From Saccharopolyspora gloriosae (lineage in GTDB: Bacteria > Actinomycetota > Actinomycetes > Mycobacteriales > Pseudonocardiaceae): a stretch of DNA of 64,000 bases. Below, one piece after another: positions 54,620-63,594 of this stretch (its first letter is position 1; each line of letters starts with the position of its first letter). The DNA lies in assembly GCF_022828475.1 (NCBI RefSeq), contig NZ_CP059557.1:5379470-5443469 (forward strand), given 5' to 3'. The position numbers were made by a program, and so were the translations under genes. The notes under the pieces were generated by a model. The model did not search any database, was not told where the DNA came from, and saw only the letters and a list, made by a program, of their open reading frames with translations.

Positions 54620-55252
54620 TCACTCCGGAAGCGGTTCGCCGAGGGCGGCGAGGCGGGCGCGGAGGGCGGTGTTCTCGTTCTCCGCGCGGTTCAGGCGGGC
54701 GTGCACTCGGGCCAGGTCGGCCTCCGAGTAGCGGTGCGGGATGTGCTTCGGGCAGTTCCAGTCGTAAGCCTCGACGCCGATCAGCACGAGCCGCTCGACC
54801 CGGCCGTCGGTGCGCGGTTCGTTCAGACGGGCCGTGAGCTCCGGATCATCGGCGACGTCGCGCACCTCGGCATGCCCGAACAACTTGAGCCTGGTTCGCG
54901 TCGCGTAGTCCATGAAGAACAGCGCCACCCGGTCATCGCCGCGCACGTTCCCGTCGGTGATGTACTGGCGATTCCCGCGCACGTCGGCGTATCCGAGAGT
55001 GCCGGAATCCAGCACGTGCACGAATCCGGCGGGACCACCGCGAAATTGCACGTACGGCCACCCGGTCTCCCCGACGGAAGCGACATAACAACCGTCCCGC
55101 GCCGTGATGAACTCGCGCTCCCGATCACCCAGCGGATCCGATTCGAGCCCGACCGACGCACCCAAGTCCTTCCGGTACACCGGGCGGCTGCCCTGCTCCA
55201 CCTGCATTTCCCGCACCGCGTCGGTGAACGCCAGCCGCGCGAACCTGCTCAT
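54620..55252 (-). CDS. Pyridoxamine 5'-phosphate oxidase-fold flavoprotein
   Basis: A 210-residue split-barrel flavin-binding protein. Core signatures: ITARDGCYVASVGETGWPYV, FRGGPAGFVHVLDSGTLGYA, ITDGNVRGDDRVALFFMDYA and TRLKLFGHAEVRDVADDPEL. The end is a charged helix (HARLNRAENENTALRARLAA) that may dimerise. It lies in a broad family of FMN or F420 enzymes, so true pyridoxamine activity is unlikely. Stops exactly next to the hairpin repeat. Confidence 0.8.
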   Translation of the reverse strand: MSRFARLAFTDAVREMQVEQGSRPVYRKDLGASVGLESDPLGDREREFITARDGCYVASVGETGWPYVQFRGGPAGFVHVLDSGTLGYADVRGNRQYITDGNVRGDDRVALFFMDYATRTRLKLFGHAEVRDVADDPELTARLNEPRTDGRVERLVLIGVEAYDWNCPKHIPHRYSEADLARVHARLNRAENENTALRARLAALGEPLPE

Positions 55253-55484
55253 CGCCCGCCCTCCCCGAAAAATGGAACGATCCCTTCACGGTGACCAAAC
55301 ACCCGGGATCAGCACAACGATCGGACAGAATGAAACGCCCCACACCACCGATCCAGAAACAGAGAAGGATCTTCCCATTTACGGGTGGAACAAATAGTTC
55401 TCGCTTTTTTCCGAGACCACCCCTCACCCCCGACGGGTCCCGGCGGCAAGGCAGACTGAGCGGCCCACAACCGAGGAGGATGAC

Positions 55485-55811
55485 GTGAGCGATCTGCAGG
55501 TCGAGGACACCAAGGTCGGCGACGGCGCCGAAGCCCAGCCGGGCAACGTCGTGACCCTGCACTACACGGGCACGCTCAGCGACGGCTCGAAGTTCGACTC
55601 GTCCCACGACCGCGGCCAGGGCCTGACCTTCACCCTGGGTTCCGGCCAGGTCATCGAGGGCTGGGACACCGGCGTCACCGGCATGCGCGTCGGCGGCACC
55701 CGCACCCTGGTGATCCCGCCCGCCATGGGCTACGGCGAGCGCGGCTTCCCGCCGGTCATCCCGCCGAACTCCACGCTGCACTTCGACGTGGAACTCCTCG
55801 AGGTCAACTGA
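55485..55811 (+). CDS. FKBP-type peptidyl-prolyl isomerase
   Basis: A 108-residue single FKBP domain that isomerises proline bonds. Active-site pattern: [40 protein letters not shown] and [20 protein letters not shown], ending [11 protein letters not shown]. No signal peptide, so cytosolic. Starts at a GTG with a GAGGAGGATGAC site. Alone. Confidence 0.95.
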   Translation: MSDLQVEDTKVGDGAEAQPGNVVTLHYTGTLSDGSKFDSSHDRGQGLTFTLGSGQVIEGWDTGVTGMRVGGTRTLVIPPAMGYGERGFPPVIPPNSTLHFDVELLEVN

Positions 55812-56076
55812 GCCGATGCCGGCCGGAGCCCGCCCGCTCCGGCCGGCTCCTCGCGGCATCGAAATGCCCGCGTCAGCAAGCTCGTGATGGGTTCGGCCCG
55901 GTGATCGTGCCTCGGCGGACCGAGAGGAATCCCGCCGAAATCACGACCTCGCACTATCAGCCGACGCACCCTTGACCGTCTTGAGCACGATCGTTGGCGG
56001 ACGGCGAGCCCGCTCGTCCGCTGAGGATCTCGGGCGGCTGTGCGATCCGTGGAATCCACCGAAACGAGGACGGCGA

Positions 56077-56604
56077 ATGACCGACACACCAGCGAATCAG
56101 GCGCACGAGACCGCGGAAGGCGGTGAGCTCGACGGCCGCGATCACGCGCCGGAGGAGAACGACCTGTCCCACTACCGGGTCGAACTGGAGAGCCTCGACG
56201 GGGGAATCAGGCGGGTGCACTACGTCGACGCGGATTCCGTGGAGGACGCCGTGGTGAAGGTCCGCGCAGACGACCACTGGCCGAGCAGCGGCCCCGGCAG
56301 CGATCCCGACAGGTTCCGAGCGGTCGACGTGACCGAGGTGACCGAGACCAGCGAGGTCCGCCACCAGCGCAACGCGCGCCGCCGCTACCTCAACACCATC
56401 GTCGAAGCAGGCCTCACCGCCCTCGGCGAATCCAGCCCCACCCGCTCGGACCAGGAATTCTTCGACGTCCTGTGCGACTTCTTCACCCGCACGGTCGTGC
56501 GGCCCGGCCACTTCCCGCTGACGACGACCGTCTGCGGAGCAGGGACGACTCCGCCGTCGTCATGGCGAGACTCCTCGAAAACCATTTCGCCCACCACGGC
56601 CTGA
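56077..56604 (+). CDS. Hypothetical protein (175 residues)
   Basis: A soluble acidic protein: MTDTPANQAHETAEGGELDG, then DLSHYRVELESLDGGIRRVH and SVEDAVVKVRADDHWPSSGP. The middle may be a small alpha/beta fold. No family is recognised. ATG with ACGAGGACGGCG upstream. It converges on the serine hydrolase gene. Confidence 0.5.
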   Translation: MTDTPANQAHETAEGGELDGRDHAPEENDLSHYRVELESLDGGIRRVHYVDADSVEDAVVKVRADDHWPSSGPGSDPDRFRAVDVTEVTETSEVRHQRNARRRYLNTIVEAGLTALGESSPTRSDQEFFDVLCDFFTRTVVRPGHFPLTTTVCGAGTTPPSSWRDSSKTISPTTA

Positions 56605-56638
56605 AACTGGCCCGAACCTCCCCGGAATGACGCGCCGG

Positions 56639-57478
56639 TCAGAGGATCCGGTCGAGCGACTGGACCGCTTCGGTCAGCGCCGTCCTGGCCGCCTGCCAGT
56701 CGGTGTCCGGCGGCCAGGTGCTCAGCACCACGACGGCCAGGTTCCGATCCCCGCCGACCAGTCCGGTGGTGTGCAGCACGGTGTTGGTGTCGGTTGATCC
56801 CCAGCCCTGCTTGATCGCCCACCGATGCTCGGGCAGGCCGTCGGGAATGCCGAAGTGCTGCGGAAATCCGTCTCCCGCGGTGCCAGGTGCCTGCCCCAGC
56901 GCGCCCAGCAGCAGCGTCCGGGTGTCCGCGTCGGCTTCCGCCGTCAAGTACTGGTAGACCCGCGCGACATCGCTGGCGCTCATCCGGGTGTTCCCCCACC
57001 GGCCGGACGACTGCGGCGGCACCGTGTCCGCGAGTCCCAGTTTCGCCGCCGTGCGACGGACGATGTCCGGGCCTCCGTTAGCGGTCCACAACCGGCTGGC
57101 CACGTCGTCGTCGCTGGCCGACAGCATTCGCTGGATCTCGCTGTCCGCGACTCCCCCGGAGCGTTCCACCGCGTCGATCGCGATCAGCAGCTTCACCACG
57201 GACGCGGTCGGGAACCCGCTCTCGGCGTCGAGGCCGGTGACCTCCGCGCACGAGTCCAAATTCACCACCTCGACGGCCACTGAGGTGCCTTCCGTGAACG
57301 ACGGCAACTCCTCCCGGATCTCCCGGGCGATCTCGTCGTCCGCGGCACCCCGCGACACAGAGCCGGCGCAGGACGACTCCCAGCGGTCAGAACTCGCCAT
57401 CCCCACCATCCCGCCGACCACGCCCAGGACCGCGATCACCGCCAACGCGATCCAGATGCTTCGCACGTTCAGAACCAT
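56639..57478 (-). CDS. Serine hydrolase (beta-lactamase/PBP-like), membrane-anchored
   Basis: A 279-residue protein with an N-terminal membrane helix (IWIALAVIAVLGVVGGMVG). The SxxK motif is in GFPTASVVKLLIAID, a SxN-like element near MSASDVARVYQYL and the KTG-like box in AIKQGWGSTDTN. These are the class A beta-lactamase/PBP triad positions, with weak spots: SASD for SDN and KQG for KTG. It may be a D-Ala-D-Ala peptidase or a divergent member. Two N-terminal Cys residues (SSCAGS and DSCAEV) may pair outside the cell. Confidence 0.75.
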   Translation of the reverse strand: MVLNVRSIWIALAVIAVLGVVGGMVGMASSDRWESSCAGSVSRGAADDEIAREIREELPSFTEGTSVAVEVVNLDSCAEVTGLDAESGFPTASVVKLLIAIDAVERSGGVADSEIQRMLSASDDDVASRLWTANGGPDIVRRTAAKLGLADTVPPQSSGRWGNTRMSASDVARVYQYLTAEADADTRTLLLGALGQAPGTAGDGFPQHFGIPDGLPEHRWAIKQGWGSTDTNTVLHTTGLVGGDRNLAVVVLSTWPPDTDWQAARTALTEAVQSLDRIL

Positions 57479-57742
57479 CGGCCCCCCTCAGACCAGAGCA
57501 CAGTCATCCCGGACCCCCGTCCGGTGACTCGTGGATCTCCACATCTGAAAAGACGCGCAGCGCGGCAGAAGGTTCGTCCGGAGCGCCGATTCATCCCGAA
57601 CGCAGGCGAACCGCACCGGCCACGGGAAGGAACGCGTGCGCAGCCAGGGCCGCCATCGGACGAACGAACCGGCGAAGCGACCGGGCTCGCCGGGCCGTCA
57701 CTCTCCCCGCCGCCGACTACGGGCTCGGCGATGCGACAAGAA

Positions 57743-57780
57743 AACCCGCCGACTGCGCTTTCGCGCTCGCTCAGCGGGTT
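57743..57780 (-). terminator. Terminator downstream of the tRNA(CAU) 3' end
   Basis: AACCCGC (57743-57749) pairs with GCGGGTT (57774-57780), with an inner TGCGC/GCGC stem. Read leftward it ends in a TTTT run. It was the original terminator of the tRNA gene now displaced by the integrated element, just as at 30748-30784. Confidence 0.75.
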
Positions 57781-57790
57781 CCCCACAAGG

Positions 57791-57842
57791 TGGGGCAGGT
57801 GGGACTTGAACCCACGGCTGACGGATTATGAGACCAACGTCA
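57791..57842 (-). repeat. tRNA(CAU) 3' fragment: left att site of an integrated element
   Basis: Read leftward: TCTCATAATCCGTCAGCC, then GTGGGTTCAAGTCCCAC and CTGCCCCACC. That is the anticodon loop (CAT), the 3' anticodon strand, a complete T-arm (GTGGG/CCCAC) and the acceptor 3' strand of a tRNA. The 5' half is not here: upstream bases do not pair. So it is an att duplicate, and the intact tRNA should be at the other end of the element, beyond 64000. Confidence 0.8.
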
Positions 57843-58099
57843 CGTGTGGCTCTGGTGGGCGACCTGGGCAAACGGTGCTCGTCGTTGCCGATGGCGTGGC
57901 TCTGGGTGCGAGATCGGCACCAGTTCGCACCCAAACTCGCACCCAGCTCGCCCACCAGACGCCCCGTTTCCTGGAATAGCCTCCCCCACGAAGCTCCCAC
58001 TGTCAGAGGCAGCTGGCATGATCCCTAAGAACAAAGCACCAGAGCCCCAGGGATCGCCATTCATCCCTGACTAACTCACGGCGGACCGGAAGGCGGGAC

Positions 58100-59206
58100 A
58101 TGGGCAAGCGGCTAGACCCGATACTGGCAGCCAAAGTCATGATCAAGGCCGGAGCGGAGCCACTTGTACCATACCCTGGGGCCGGTAAACCATGGCTCTG
58201 CCGCTGCCTCACTTGCTTGCGTGAGATCACTCCCAGCTATCACAGTATCCAGAAAGGACAAGGTTGCTGCGTCTATTGTTCTGGGAAGAAGATCGACCTA
58301 GTCTCTGCATTACAGCTGATGAAGTCCGCTGGGTTCAATCCGCTGGTTGATTTTCCTGGAGACAAGGCACCCTGGCTCTGCCGGTGTATCACCTGCCAGC
58401 GCGAGTCGTCCCCTCGTTATAACGACGTGCACGCAGGACATGGTTGCCGACACTGCTGGGAAGATCGCCGTGGCGATACACTCCGACTTGACCATGACCT
58501 AGCAGTCTCAGTCATGCACTTGGCCGGATTTAAACCTACGACCCCATATCCTGGATCAGATATCCCGTGGCCATCCACCTGCGTTAAATGCCATCGGAAA
58601 TCCAGCCCTTGCTATTCTTCCGCGCGAAATGGCCATGGTTGCCGATACTGCGGTGCAGAACAAAGAGGGGAACGCCGGAGGCTCACCGAAGATATTGCCA
58701 CTTCGGTAATGCACGCAGCAGGACTTACACCACTTGAACCCTACCCGACCGCGCTTCAACCCTGGCGATGCCAATGCCAGAATCAATCTTGCAGATCCAT
58801 TTTAACCACACTGTCTTATAGCAAAGTGCAATCTGGGCGCAGATGCCACGCTTGCCGCGAGAGATCGTCTGGTTTCGATCGGACGAAACCAGGATGGGTT
58901 TACCTGCTATTCCATCCTGAACACGAAGCAGTGAAGGTCGGGGTCACCGTCGTCGGGGCTGAGCGAATTCGGCAGCACCAGCTCCGCGGCTGGCGGTTAT
59001 TTCGACAGCTCCCCTGCGCAACTGGGGAAAAGGCATGGCGCATCGAGCAACGAGTGCTTAAATTTTTGCGCATACAAGGGATTAGGCCTTACCTTACCGC
59101 CGAACTTATGCCGCAAGGCGGGCAGACCGAAACTGTAGATGCCGAGCTCGTGCCACCTCTCGAAATGTGGAAACTTATTCAGGCCGAAGCAACGCAAAAC
59201 CACTAA
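58100..59206 (+). CDS. GIY-YIG endonuclease-like protein with four zinc-ribbon repeats
   Basis: A 368-residue protein with four repeats of about 60 residues (1-60, 61-120, 121-185, 186-250). Each has an A-x3-VM-x-AG-x2-P helix, a PYPG turn, PW, and a CxC/CxxC ... GHGCxYC zinc-ribbon pair. Examples are KPWLCRCLTCLREITPSY and GHGCRHCWEDRRG. Residues 255-345 are a GIY-YIG domain: GWVYLLFHPEHEAVKVGVT, ERIRQHQLRGWR, then AWRIEQRVLKFLRI with the catalytic Glu. The gene is markedly A/T-rich. ATG at 58100 with GGGACATG-region site. Likely a nuclease that recognises DNA, in an accessory element. Confidence 0.7.
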   Translation: MGKRLDPILAAKVMIKAGAEPLVPYPGAGKPWLCRCLTCLREITPSYHSIQKGQGCCVYCSGKKIDLVSALQLMKSAGFNPLVDFPGDKAPWLCRCITCQRESSPRYNDVHAGHGCRHCWEDRRGDTLRLDHDLAVSVMHLAGFKPTTPYPGSDIPWPSTCVKCHRKSSPCYSSARNGHGCRYCGAEQRGERRRLTEDIATSVMHAAGLTPLEPYPTALQPWRCQCQNQSCRSILTTLSYSKVQSGRRCHACRERSSGFDRTKPGWVYLLFHPEHEAVKVGVTVVGAERIRQHQLRGWRLFRQLPCATGEKAWRIEQRVLKFLRIQGIRPYLTAELMPQGGQTETVDAELVPPLEMWKLIQAEATQNH

Positions 59207-59294
59207 GAGGAAACATCAAAGCACGCAACTGAATCAGACCAACAAGGAAACCGGGCTAAGTCCGCGAGCGATACAAGCTTGACCCTTGATGCCT

Positions 59295-60443
59295 TTACCT
59301 CGAACCTAACATCTTTTCAAATCGTCGCGCCTTATTCAGCTGCCTTTGCGATCCAACACTGGTAGCAATTCGAATTCCTATATGCATCTGATCCTGCGCG
59401 CTTGCAAGATCTCCTACACCAGCGAGAGCACTGGCCAAGTCAACCCGCAAAGCCGACTCGGCACGCGAGAAGCTTGGATCTAATCCACCGATAGCTTCCG
59501 TTAAGAGCCCTAGCGAACTAGGGACCCCCAAACGAACACTGGAACTCCCCCGCCAGCGGGTTAGATGATTCATATCAAGTACAACATACGGGCCACATGA
59601 GACCAAAGTGTCACTCGGAAGACGATTTTCCGCTTCATCAAACTGCTTCAACGCGAAGCTAGCTTCCCCAGCAGCTGCCAATACTTCGCCGCACGCAGCG
59701 TGATTCCAGGAACATAGCAACTGCGAACAGAAGCGCTTTGCCATTTGACGAGTCGATTCAATTAGCTCGACCGCCGATCCTATTTCACCCATTTCAACCA
59801 AGGTGAACGCCTGCTCGGCGACAGCGTGTACACGATAAGAGGTATCTTTGGCCTCCAGCGCGAACATTTTAGCCTGTTCGTAATGATGCCAGGAGACGGA
59901 GCAGTCCCCCATATCGAGGGACTGCCACCCAGCCAAGGCGTGCATCTCAGATAGCAGGATGGCGAGTTCTCGGCGCGTGTCCCCGGAGAGGCTGTAGACG
60001 AAAAGGTTTCGGACCTGGGAGATCTTTGACAAAAGTTCGTTGTGGGTGACGATCGCGCCGTATTGGCGGTCGATTCGGCGGATGGTGCTGAGCTGGTCGC
60101 AAAGACCCTTCAACATGCCTGCGTCGACTCGGCGGGATTTCTTGATGCGGTCGCGGAGTTCGGCGTCGTCGGGTGGGGCGATGGCTTGCATGGGTGGGGC
60201 TAGGAGTTCGCGGCTGTCCGTCTCGAAGATGCGTTCCAGGAGTCGGGCGGTCGCCGGGCGGATGGGGCCGAGCGGCTGGCCTTTCGGCCCCTTCCCCGCG
60301 ACGAGCCGTTGGAGGTGGCGGAAGCTGAGGGTTCCTGGCTCGCCGTGTTCGCGGGCGAAGTTCTCGGCGTAGGCGCAGAACTCTTCCAGGGTCATGCGGC
60401 GTTCTCGGATTTTCTGTTCGAGCAGTGTGCGGTAGGGGCGCAC
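59295..60443 (-). CDS. XRE-type regulator with TPR-like repeats
   Basis: A 382-residue protein. The N-terminal 85 residues are helix-turn-helix (MTLEEFCAYAENFAREHGEP, GTLSFRHLQRLVAGKGPKG). The remainder is TPR-like helices (HYEQAKMFALEAKDTSYRVH, AVAEQAFTLVEMGEIGSAVE, VDLASALAGVGDLASAQDQM). Such proteins govern transfer in AICEs. GTG at 60443 with GGGAGGACC upstream. The first 150 residues are GC-rich and the last 230 clearly A/T-rich, suggesting a mosaic gene. Divergent from the small genes that follow. Confidence 0.75.
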   Translation of the reverse strand: MRPYRTLLEQKIRERRMTLEEFCAYAENFAREHGEPGTLSFRHLQRLVAGKGPKGQPLGPIRPATARLLERIFETDSRELLAPPMQAIAPPDDAELRDRIKKSRRVDAGMLKGLCDQLSTIRRIDRQYGAIVTHNELLSKISQVRNLFVYSLSGDTRRELAILLSEMHALAGWQSLDMGDCSVSWHHYEQAKMFALEAKDTSYRVHAVAEQAFTLVEMGEIGSAVELIESTRQMAKRFCSQLLCSWNHAACGEVLAAAGEASFALKQFDEAENRLPSDTLVSCGPYVVLDMNHLTRWRGSSSVRLGVPSSLGLLTEAIGGLDPSFSRAESALRVDLASALAGVGDLASAQDQMHIGIRIATSVGSQRQLNKARRFEKMLGSR

Positions 60444-60686
60444 TGGTGGTCCTCCCGTCCCCGATGCGGAAGTCGTCTCTATGTCGTGTTCGTGTCGTTC
60501 CGCTGATGTCGGCTGTTTGTGAAGCTGGTTTCAGTCTGACATGGACCGTGTACCTGCGGTCACCAGAACCGCCCGGTGGTGGCGCTCCGCCTCTCACCTG
60601 TCACCGCCGGGCGCCCGGTCACGGCCGGGGTCGACGACCCCGAACGTCGGCTCCGGCCGTGATCCCAGCCGTGGAGGTGCTCGCCC

Positions 60687-60929
60687 GTGGAGTTGCGAAC
60701 AGGTCGCCATCCCGCCGGTCGCGGACTGGACGGGTCCGACTACGTCGTGTCGGTGGTGCGCTCGGACTCGCCGATCGACTCGTACGTGAACGAGGACGGC
60801 ATGGTGTGCCTGGTGCTGCCCGGTAAGCCGTGCGGAGTCCTGCTCGGGCTTGCCGGGGATGGTGCGAAGACCTTCCTGGCGCACCTGATCGCGCGTCTTC
60901 AGGAGGTGGAGACGCATGAGCGCCGCTGA
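60687..60929 (+). CDS. Small hypothetical AICE protein 1
   Basis: 80 residues, starting MELRTGRHPAGRGLDGSDYV then VCLVLPGKPCGVLLGLAGDG. A GTG with GGAGG upstream. Ends overlapping the next gene by 14 bases. No family recognised; similar small genes between the regulator and the tra genes are usual in AICEs. Confidence 0.55.
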   Translation: MELRTGRHPAGRGLDGSDYVVSVVRSDSPIDSYVNEDGMVCLVLPGKPCGVLLGLAGDGAKTFLAHLIARLQEVETHERR

Positions 60930-61116
60930 TGCTGCTGCGCTCGCGGTGTTGCTGCGGCGGGCGCAATGGGCCATCGACGACGCCGCGCACCGGATTCCCG
61001 AGGACCGGTTCGATGGCGACGAGCACCGAGACCTTGCTGACGCTCTGGAGGCTCTCGCGGGGATGCTGCGGGCGCGGGCGGACCGGTGCACGGTGTTCGA
61101 CCAGCCGAGCCGCTGA
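60916..61116 (+). CDS. Small hypothetical AICE protein 2
   Basis: 66 residues, helical: AAALAVLLRRAQWAIDDAAH, DEHRDLADALEALAGMLRAR. ATG with GGAGGTGGAGAC site. Overlaps its neighbour by 14 bases, so coupled. No family recognised. Confidence 0.6.
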   Translation: MSAADAAALAVLLRRAQWAIDDAAHRIPEDRFDGDEHRDLADALEALAGMLRARADRCTVFDQPSR

Positions 61117-61118
61117 TC

Positions 61119-61316
61119 ATGTCCGGCGGCCAGCACTCCCGCGAGCGCGGCGGTTACGTCACGGCGTGGTGCGGCGACTTGAACGCCGACCTGCCGACGA
61201 TCATCTTTCTCACCCCGTTCCCGCAGACGGAGCCTGAGCCGGACGAGGTCGAGCAGTCCGGGCGCCCGTCGCTCGCCGTGCTGCGAGCGGTGCGGGACGC
61301 GCTGCGCCGCTTCTAG
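61119..61316 (+). CDS. Small hypothetical AICE protein 3
   Basis: 65 residues, MSGGQHSRERGGYVTAWCGD, then PTIIFLTPFPQTEPEPDEVE and LAVLRAVRDALRRF. The ATG follows the previous stop (TGATCATG). No family recognised. Last of three co-oriented small genes. Confidence 0.55.
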   Translation: MSGGQHSRERGGYVTAWCGDLNADLPTIIFLTPFPQTEPEPDEVEQSGRPSLAVLRAVRDALRRF

Positions 61317-61321
61317 ACACC

Positions 61322-61500
61322 GGGACGGGTTCCACAGAGGCGACCCGATTCAGCGTGCAGGGCCGCGAATAGGGACAGGTGGGACGGGTCAACGAGACCC
61401 GTCCCACCCGTCATTTTCATCGTTTCCGCACTTCATCGGAGTCGGCAACCTGTCCCGCTCGGTGTGACGGGCTGTCCCGTCCGGGACGGGTATGTGACGG
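61322..61500. repeat. GGGACGGGT repeat region between the small genes and traB
   Basis: GGGACGGGT occurs at 61322-61330, 61381-61389 and 61483-61491, with one inverted copy at 61397-61405. A further palindrome CCCGTCC-G-GGACGGG lies at 61476-61490. Repeats of 8 or so bases beside traB in Streptomyces plasmids are recognition sites for the TraB pump. Assignment as such is inferred. Confidence 0.45.
61378..61408. terminator. Hairpin between the convergent small genes and traB
   Basis: GGTGGGACGGGTC (61378-61390) pairs perfectly with GACCCGTCCCACC (61396-61408) around AACGA. On the + side it is followed by TCATTTTC. It probably stops both transcripts; it also contains two of the GGGACGGGT motifs. 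Confidence 0.7.
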
Positions 61501-63594
61501 CTACGGGACATCCTCGGACCGGTGGTGTTCGATGACGGCCCGGAGATCGGCGGTGTAGTACCCGCGTACCTGTCGCGCGGTGCCGGTGTCGTCGGTGAGG
61601 CGTCCTCGGCGGGGTTGGCAGCCGAGTTCGCCCATGCGTCGTCCGAACGCGGTCGGTTCCAGGTCGAGTGCGTCGGTGAGTTCGGCAGTGGAGACGAACT
61701 CCCGTGCTTCCAGGTCGTCGCCGAGGTGGTCGAGCACTGCTCCGAGCGGTTCGGGCAGCGTCGTCGGCTCCGGCGCGGTCGCGCCGACTGCGGTCGCCAC
61801 TGTGGACGGATCGATCCTTCTTACACTCGTGTCGCCCGCCGCGTGCCCGGTGAGGGTGCCCGCCGCTTCACGCAGCTTTCGGCCTCGCTGGCAGAGGGTG
61901 CGCCATTCGGGGTTGGGTAGGTAGTAGGTCCGCACGGTCATCGCGAGCACGTCGCCGCTGCCGTCGGCTTCACCGTCCGGCCGCAGGATTCCCACTCCTT
62001 TGTGGCTCGGTAGCAGTGTGGAGGCGTCGTAGCCGCGGGTGTTCATTTGGTCGCCGAGCACGATGTTGGAGTCGCGCCAGTCCATCACCCGGAGTGCGAA
62101 CCGTGAGCCGAGCACGGCGCGCAGCCGGGACGGGATGGTGGCGGAGTCCGGCCGCTGGGTCGCCAGGATGACCACCACGCCGACCGCCGGTCCTTTCCGC
62201 GCGAGGTAGGCCAGTAGATCGGCGATGTGCGCGCCGAGCGTCGTCTTCACCTCGCCGACGTCTTGGCGCTTCGGGTTGTCCAGGAAGACCTGTACTTCGT
62301 CCAGGATCACGCCCGTGATGGGCATCCCGAGGTCGGCATCCCGCGATATGGCCCGCGTGATCTTCGATTCCGGGCACAGCTCGTCGTCCAGTGTGGACAT
62401 TCGGGTGTAGCGCTGCTGCACTTCGCCGACCAACTCGGTGAGGTGGTCGCGCACCGCTTCGGCGTGCCGATCGTCGTCGCCGCGCACGAAACGGTGCGCG
62501 ACGGCTTCGACGGCGTCCCAATCGTTTCCTCCCTTGCCGTCGAAGACGTAGAGCCGTGCGTGCGGGTCGAGGACGAGGCCGGCGGTGGCGAGTCGGGCGG
62601 CAAATGTCTTGCCTTGGCGCGGAATCGCGCCCACGAGCAGCGACGTCCACACCAACGGCAGGTCGATCCGCCGGTTCCGCGCGTCGCGCCCGAACGGCAC
62701 CGGGCGCCAGGCATCCCAGGAATCCACCGACAGCAGCGGGCACGGCAACGCCGGGCCGGAGTACGGATCGTCGTCGGCCACCCACAGGAACACCCGCCCG
62801 GCGTGCCCGCGCCTGCCCCGCACCCGTTCGGCGACGAGCTGCACCTCGTCGACCGCGAGCGCGGAGGCGAGCGCTTCGCGCTGCTTGATCACGTCGGCCG
62901 CCTTGCGAGTGGCGGGCAGATCCACGGTCATCGCCCAGCCCTGCCCGGAGCGAACTGCGCGCTCCACCAGGTGCACGGTGTCCTCTCGCCCGATCAGCTT
63001 CGCGTCCCGGAACGCGTCGATGAGGACTTGCGGGTCCATCGTCCACGCGAACGAACGCGGACCGGCGATGACGCGCTTGCGTCCCGCCGCGCCTTCCTTG
63101 CGACGTCCCGTCACGGCTGCCACTACAGCGACCAGTGCGAGCGATGCCCACAGCGCGGATTGTCCGAACAGGACTCCCAGCACCGTGCCCGCACCGATGA
63201 CGCCGAGGGCGACGGATCCGGTCACCTTCCAGCGGAACAGTGTCAGCGACCGGATTTCCAAGAACTTGTCGGCCAGCTTCTCGGACTGCTCGGCGGCCTC
63301 GCGGTAGTCGTGCACCCGCACCCATCGTCGCCACCGGCGCACCGCGAACAGCACGCCTCGGACGACGGCCCGCAGGAACCGCCACGGTGAGCGGGTCACC
63401 GCTGCGGCGGCGTCGATGAGCGCTTGCCGCAGTAGCGGCCACGACTTCAGCGATGCGGGCACGCGCGGCGAACGCTGCCACCACCGCGCGAACCGTCGTG
63501 CGCGTTCACGGCGTGGTCGGTCGTCCACGATTTCGGCGTCGAACACGGCTCGCTCCACCTCGTTCACGGAGCCTCGGAGTGCGTCGTCGTTCAT
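61501..63594 (-). CDS. traB: FtsK/SpoIIIE-type conjugal translocase (TraB-like)
   Basis: A 697-residue pump. Two membrane helices lie near 125-163 (VTGSVALGVIGAGTVLGVLF; SALWASLALVAVVAAVTG). Walker A is GAIPRQGKT (322-330), Walker B GVILDEVQVFL, with the FtsK-like AVGVVVILATQRPDSATIPS. The C-terminal 70 or so residues (STAELTDALDLEPTAFGRRM) look like a winged-helix that reads short DNA repeats, as in TraB of Streptomyces plasmids. The ATG at 63594 overlaps the upstream gene by four bases. The element's DNA transfer step. Confidence 0.88.
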   Translation of the reverse strand: MNDDALRGSVNEVERAVFDAEIVDDRPRRERARRFARWWQRSPRVPASLKSWPLLRQALIDAAAAVTRSPWRFLRAVVRGVLFAVRRWRRWVRVHDYREAAEQSEKLADKFLEIRSLTLFRWKVTGSVALGVIGAGTVLGVLFGQSALWASLALVAVVAAVTGRRKEGAAGRKRVIAGPRSFAWTMDPQVLIDAFRDAKLIGREDTVHLVERAVRSGQGWAMTVDLPATRKAADVIKQREALASALAVDEVQLVAERVRGRRGHAGRVFLWVADDDPYSGPALPCPLLSVDSWDAWRPVPFGRDARNRRIDLPLVWTSLLVGAIPRQGKTFAARLATAGLVLDPHARLYVFDGKGGNDWDAVEAVAHRFVRGDDDRHAEAVRDHLTELVGEVQQRYTRMSTLDDELCPESKITRAISRDADLGMPITGVILDEVQVFLDNPKRQDVGEVKTTLGAHIADLLAYLARKGPAVGVVVILATQRPDSATIPSRLRAVLGSRFALRVMDWRDSNIVLGDQMNTRGYDASTLLPSHKGVGILRPDGEADGSGDVLAMTVRTYYLPNPEWRTLCQRGRKLREAAGTLTGHAAGDTSVRRIDPSTVATAVGATAPEPTTLPEPLGAVLDHLGDDLEAREFVSTAELTDALDLEPTAFGRRMGELGCQPRRGRLTDDTGTARQVRGYYTADLRAVIEHHRSEDVP

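Noticed and set aside
57698-58000. Leftward frame (GELGASLGANWCRS) as an integrase C-terminus
   Set aside because: The wording resembles ends of some actinophage integrases, but no catalytic Tyr or upstream integrase domain exists here.
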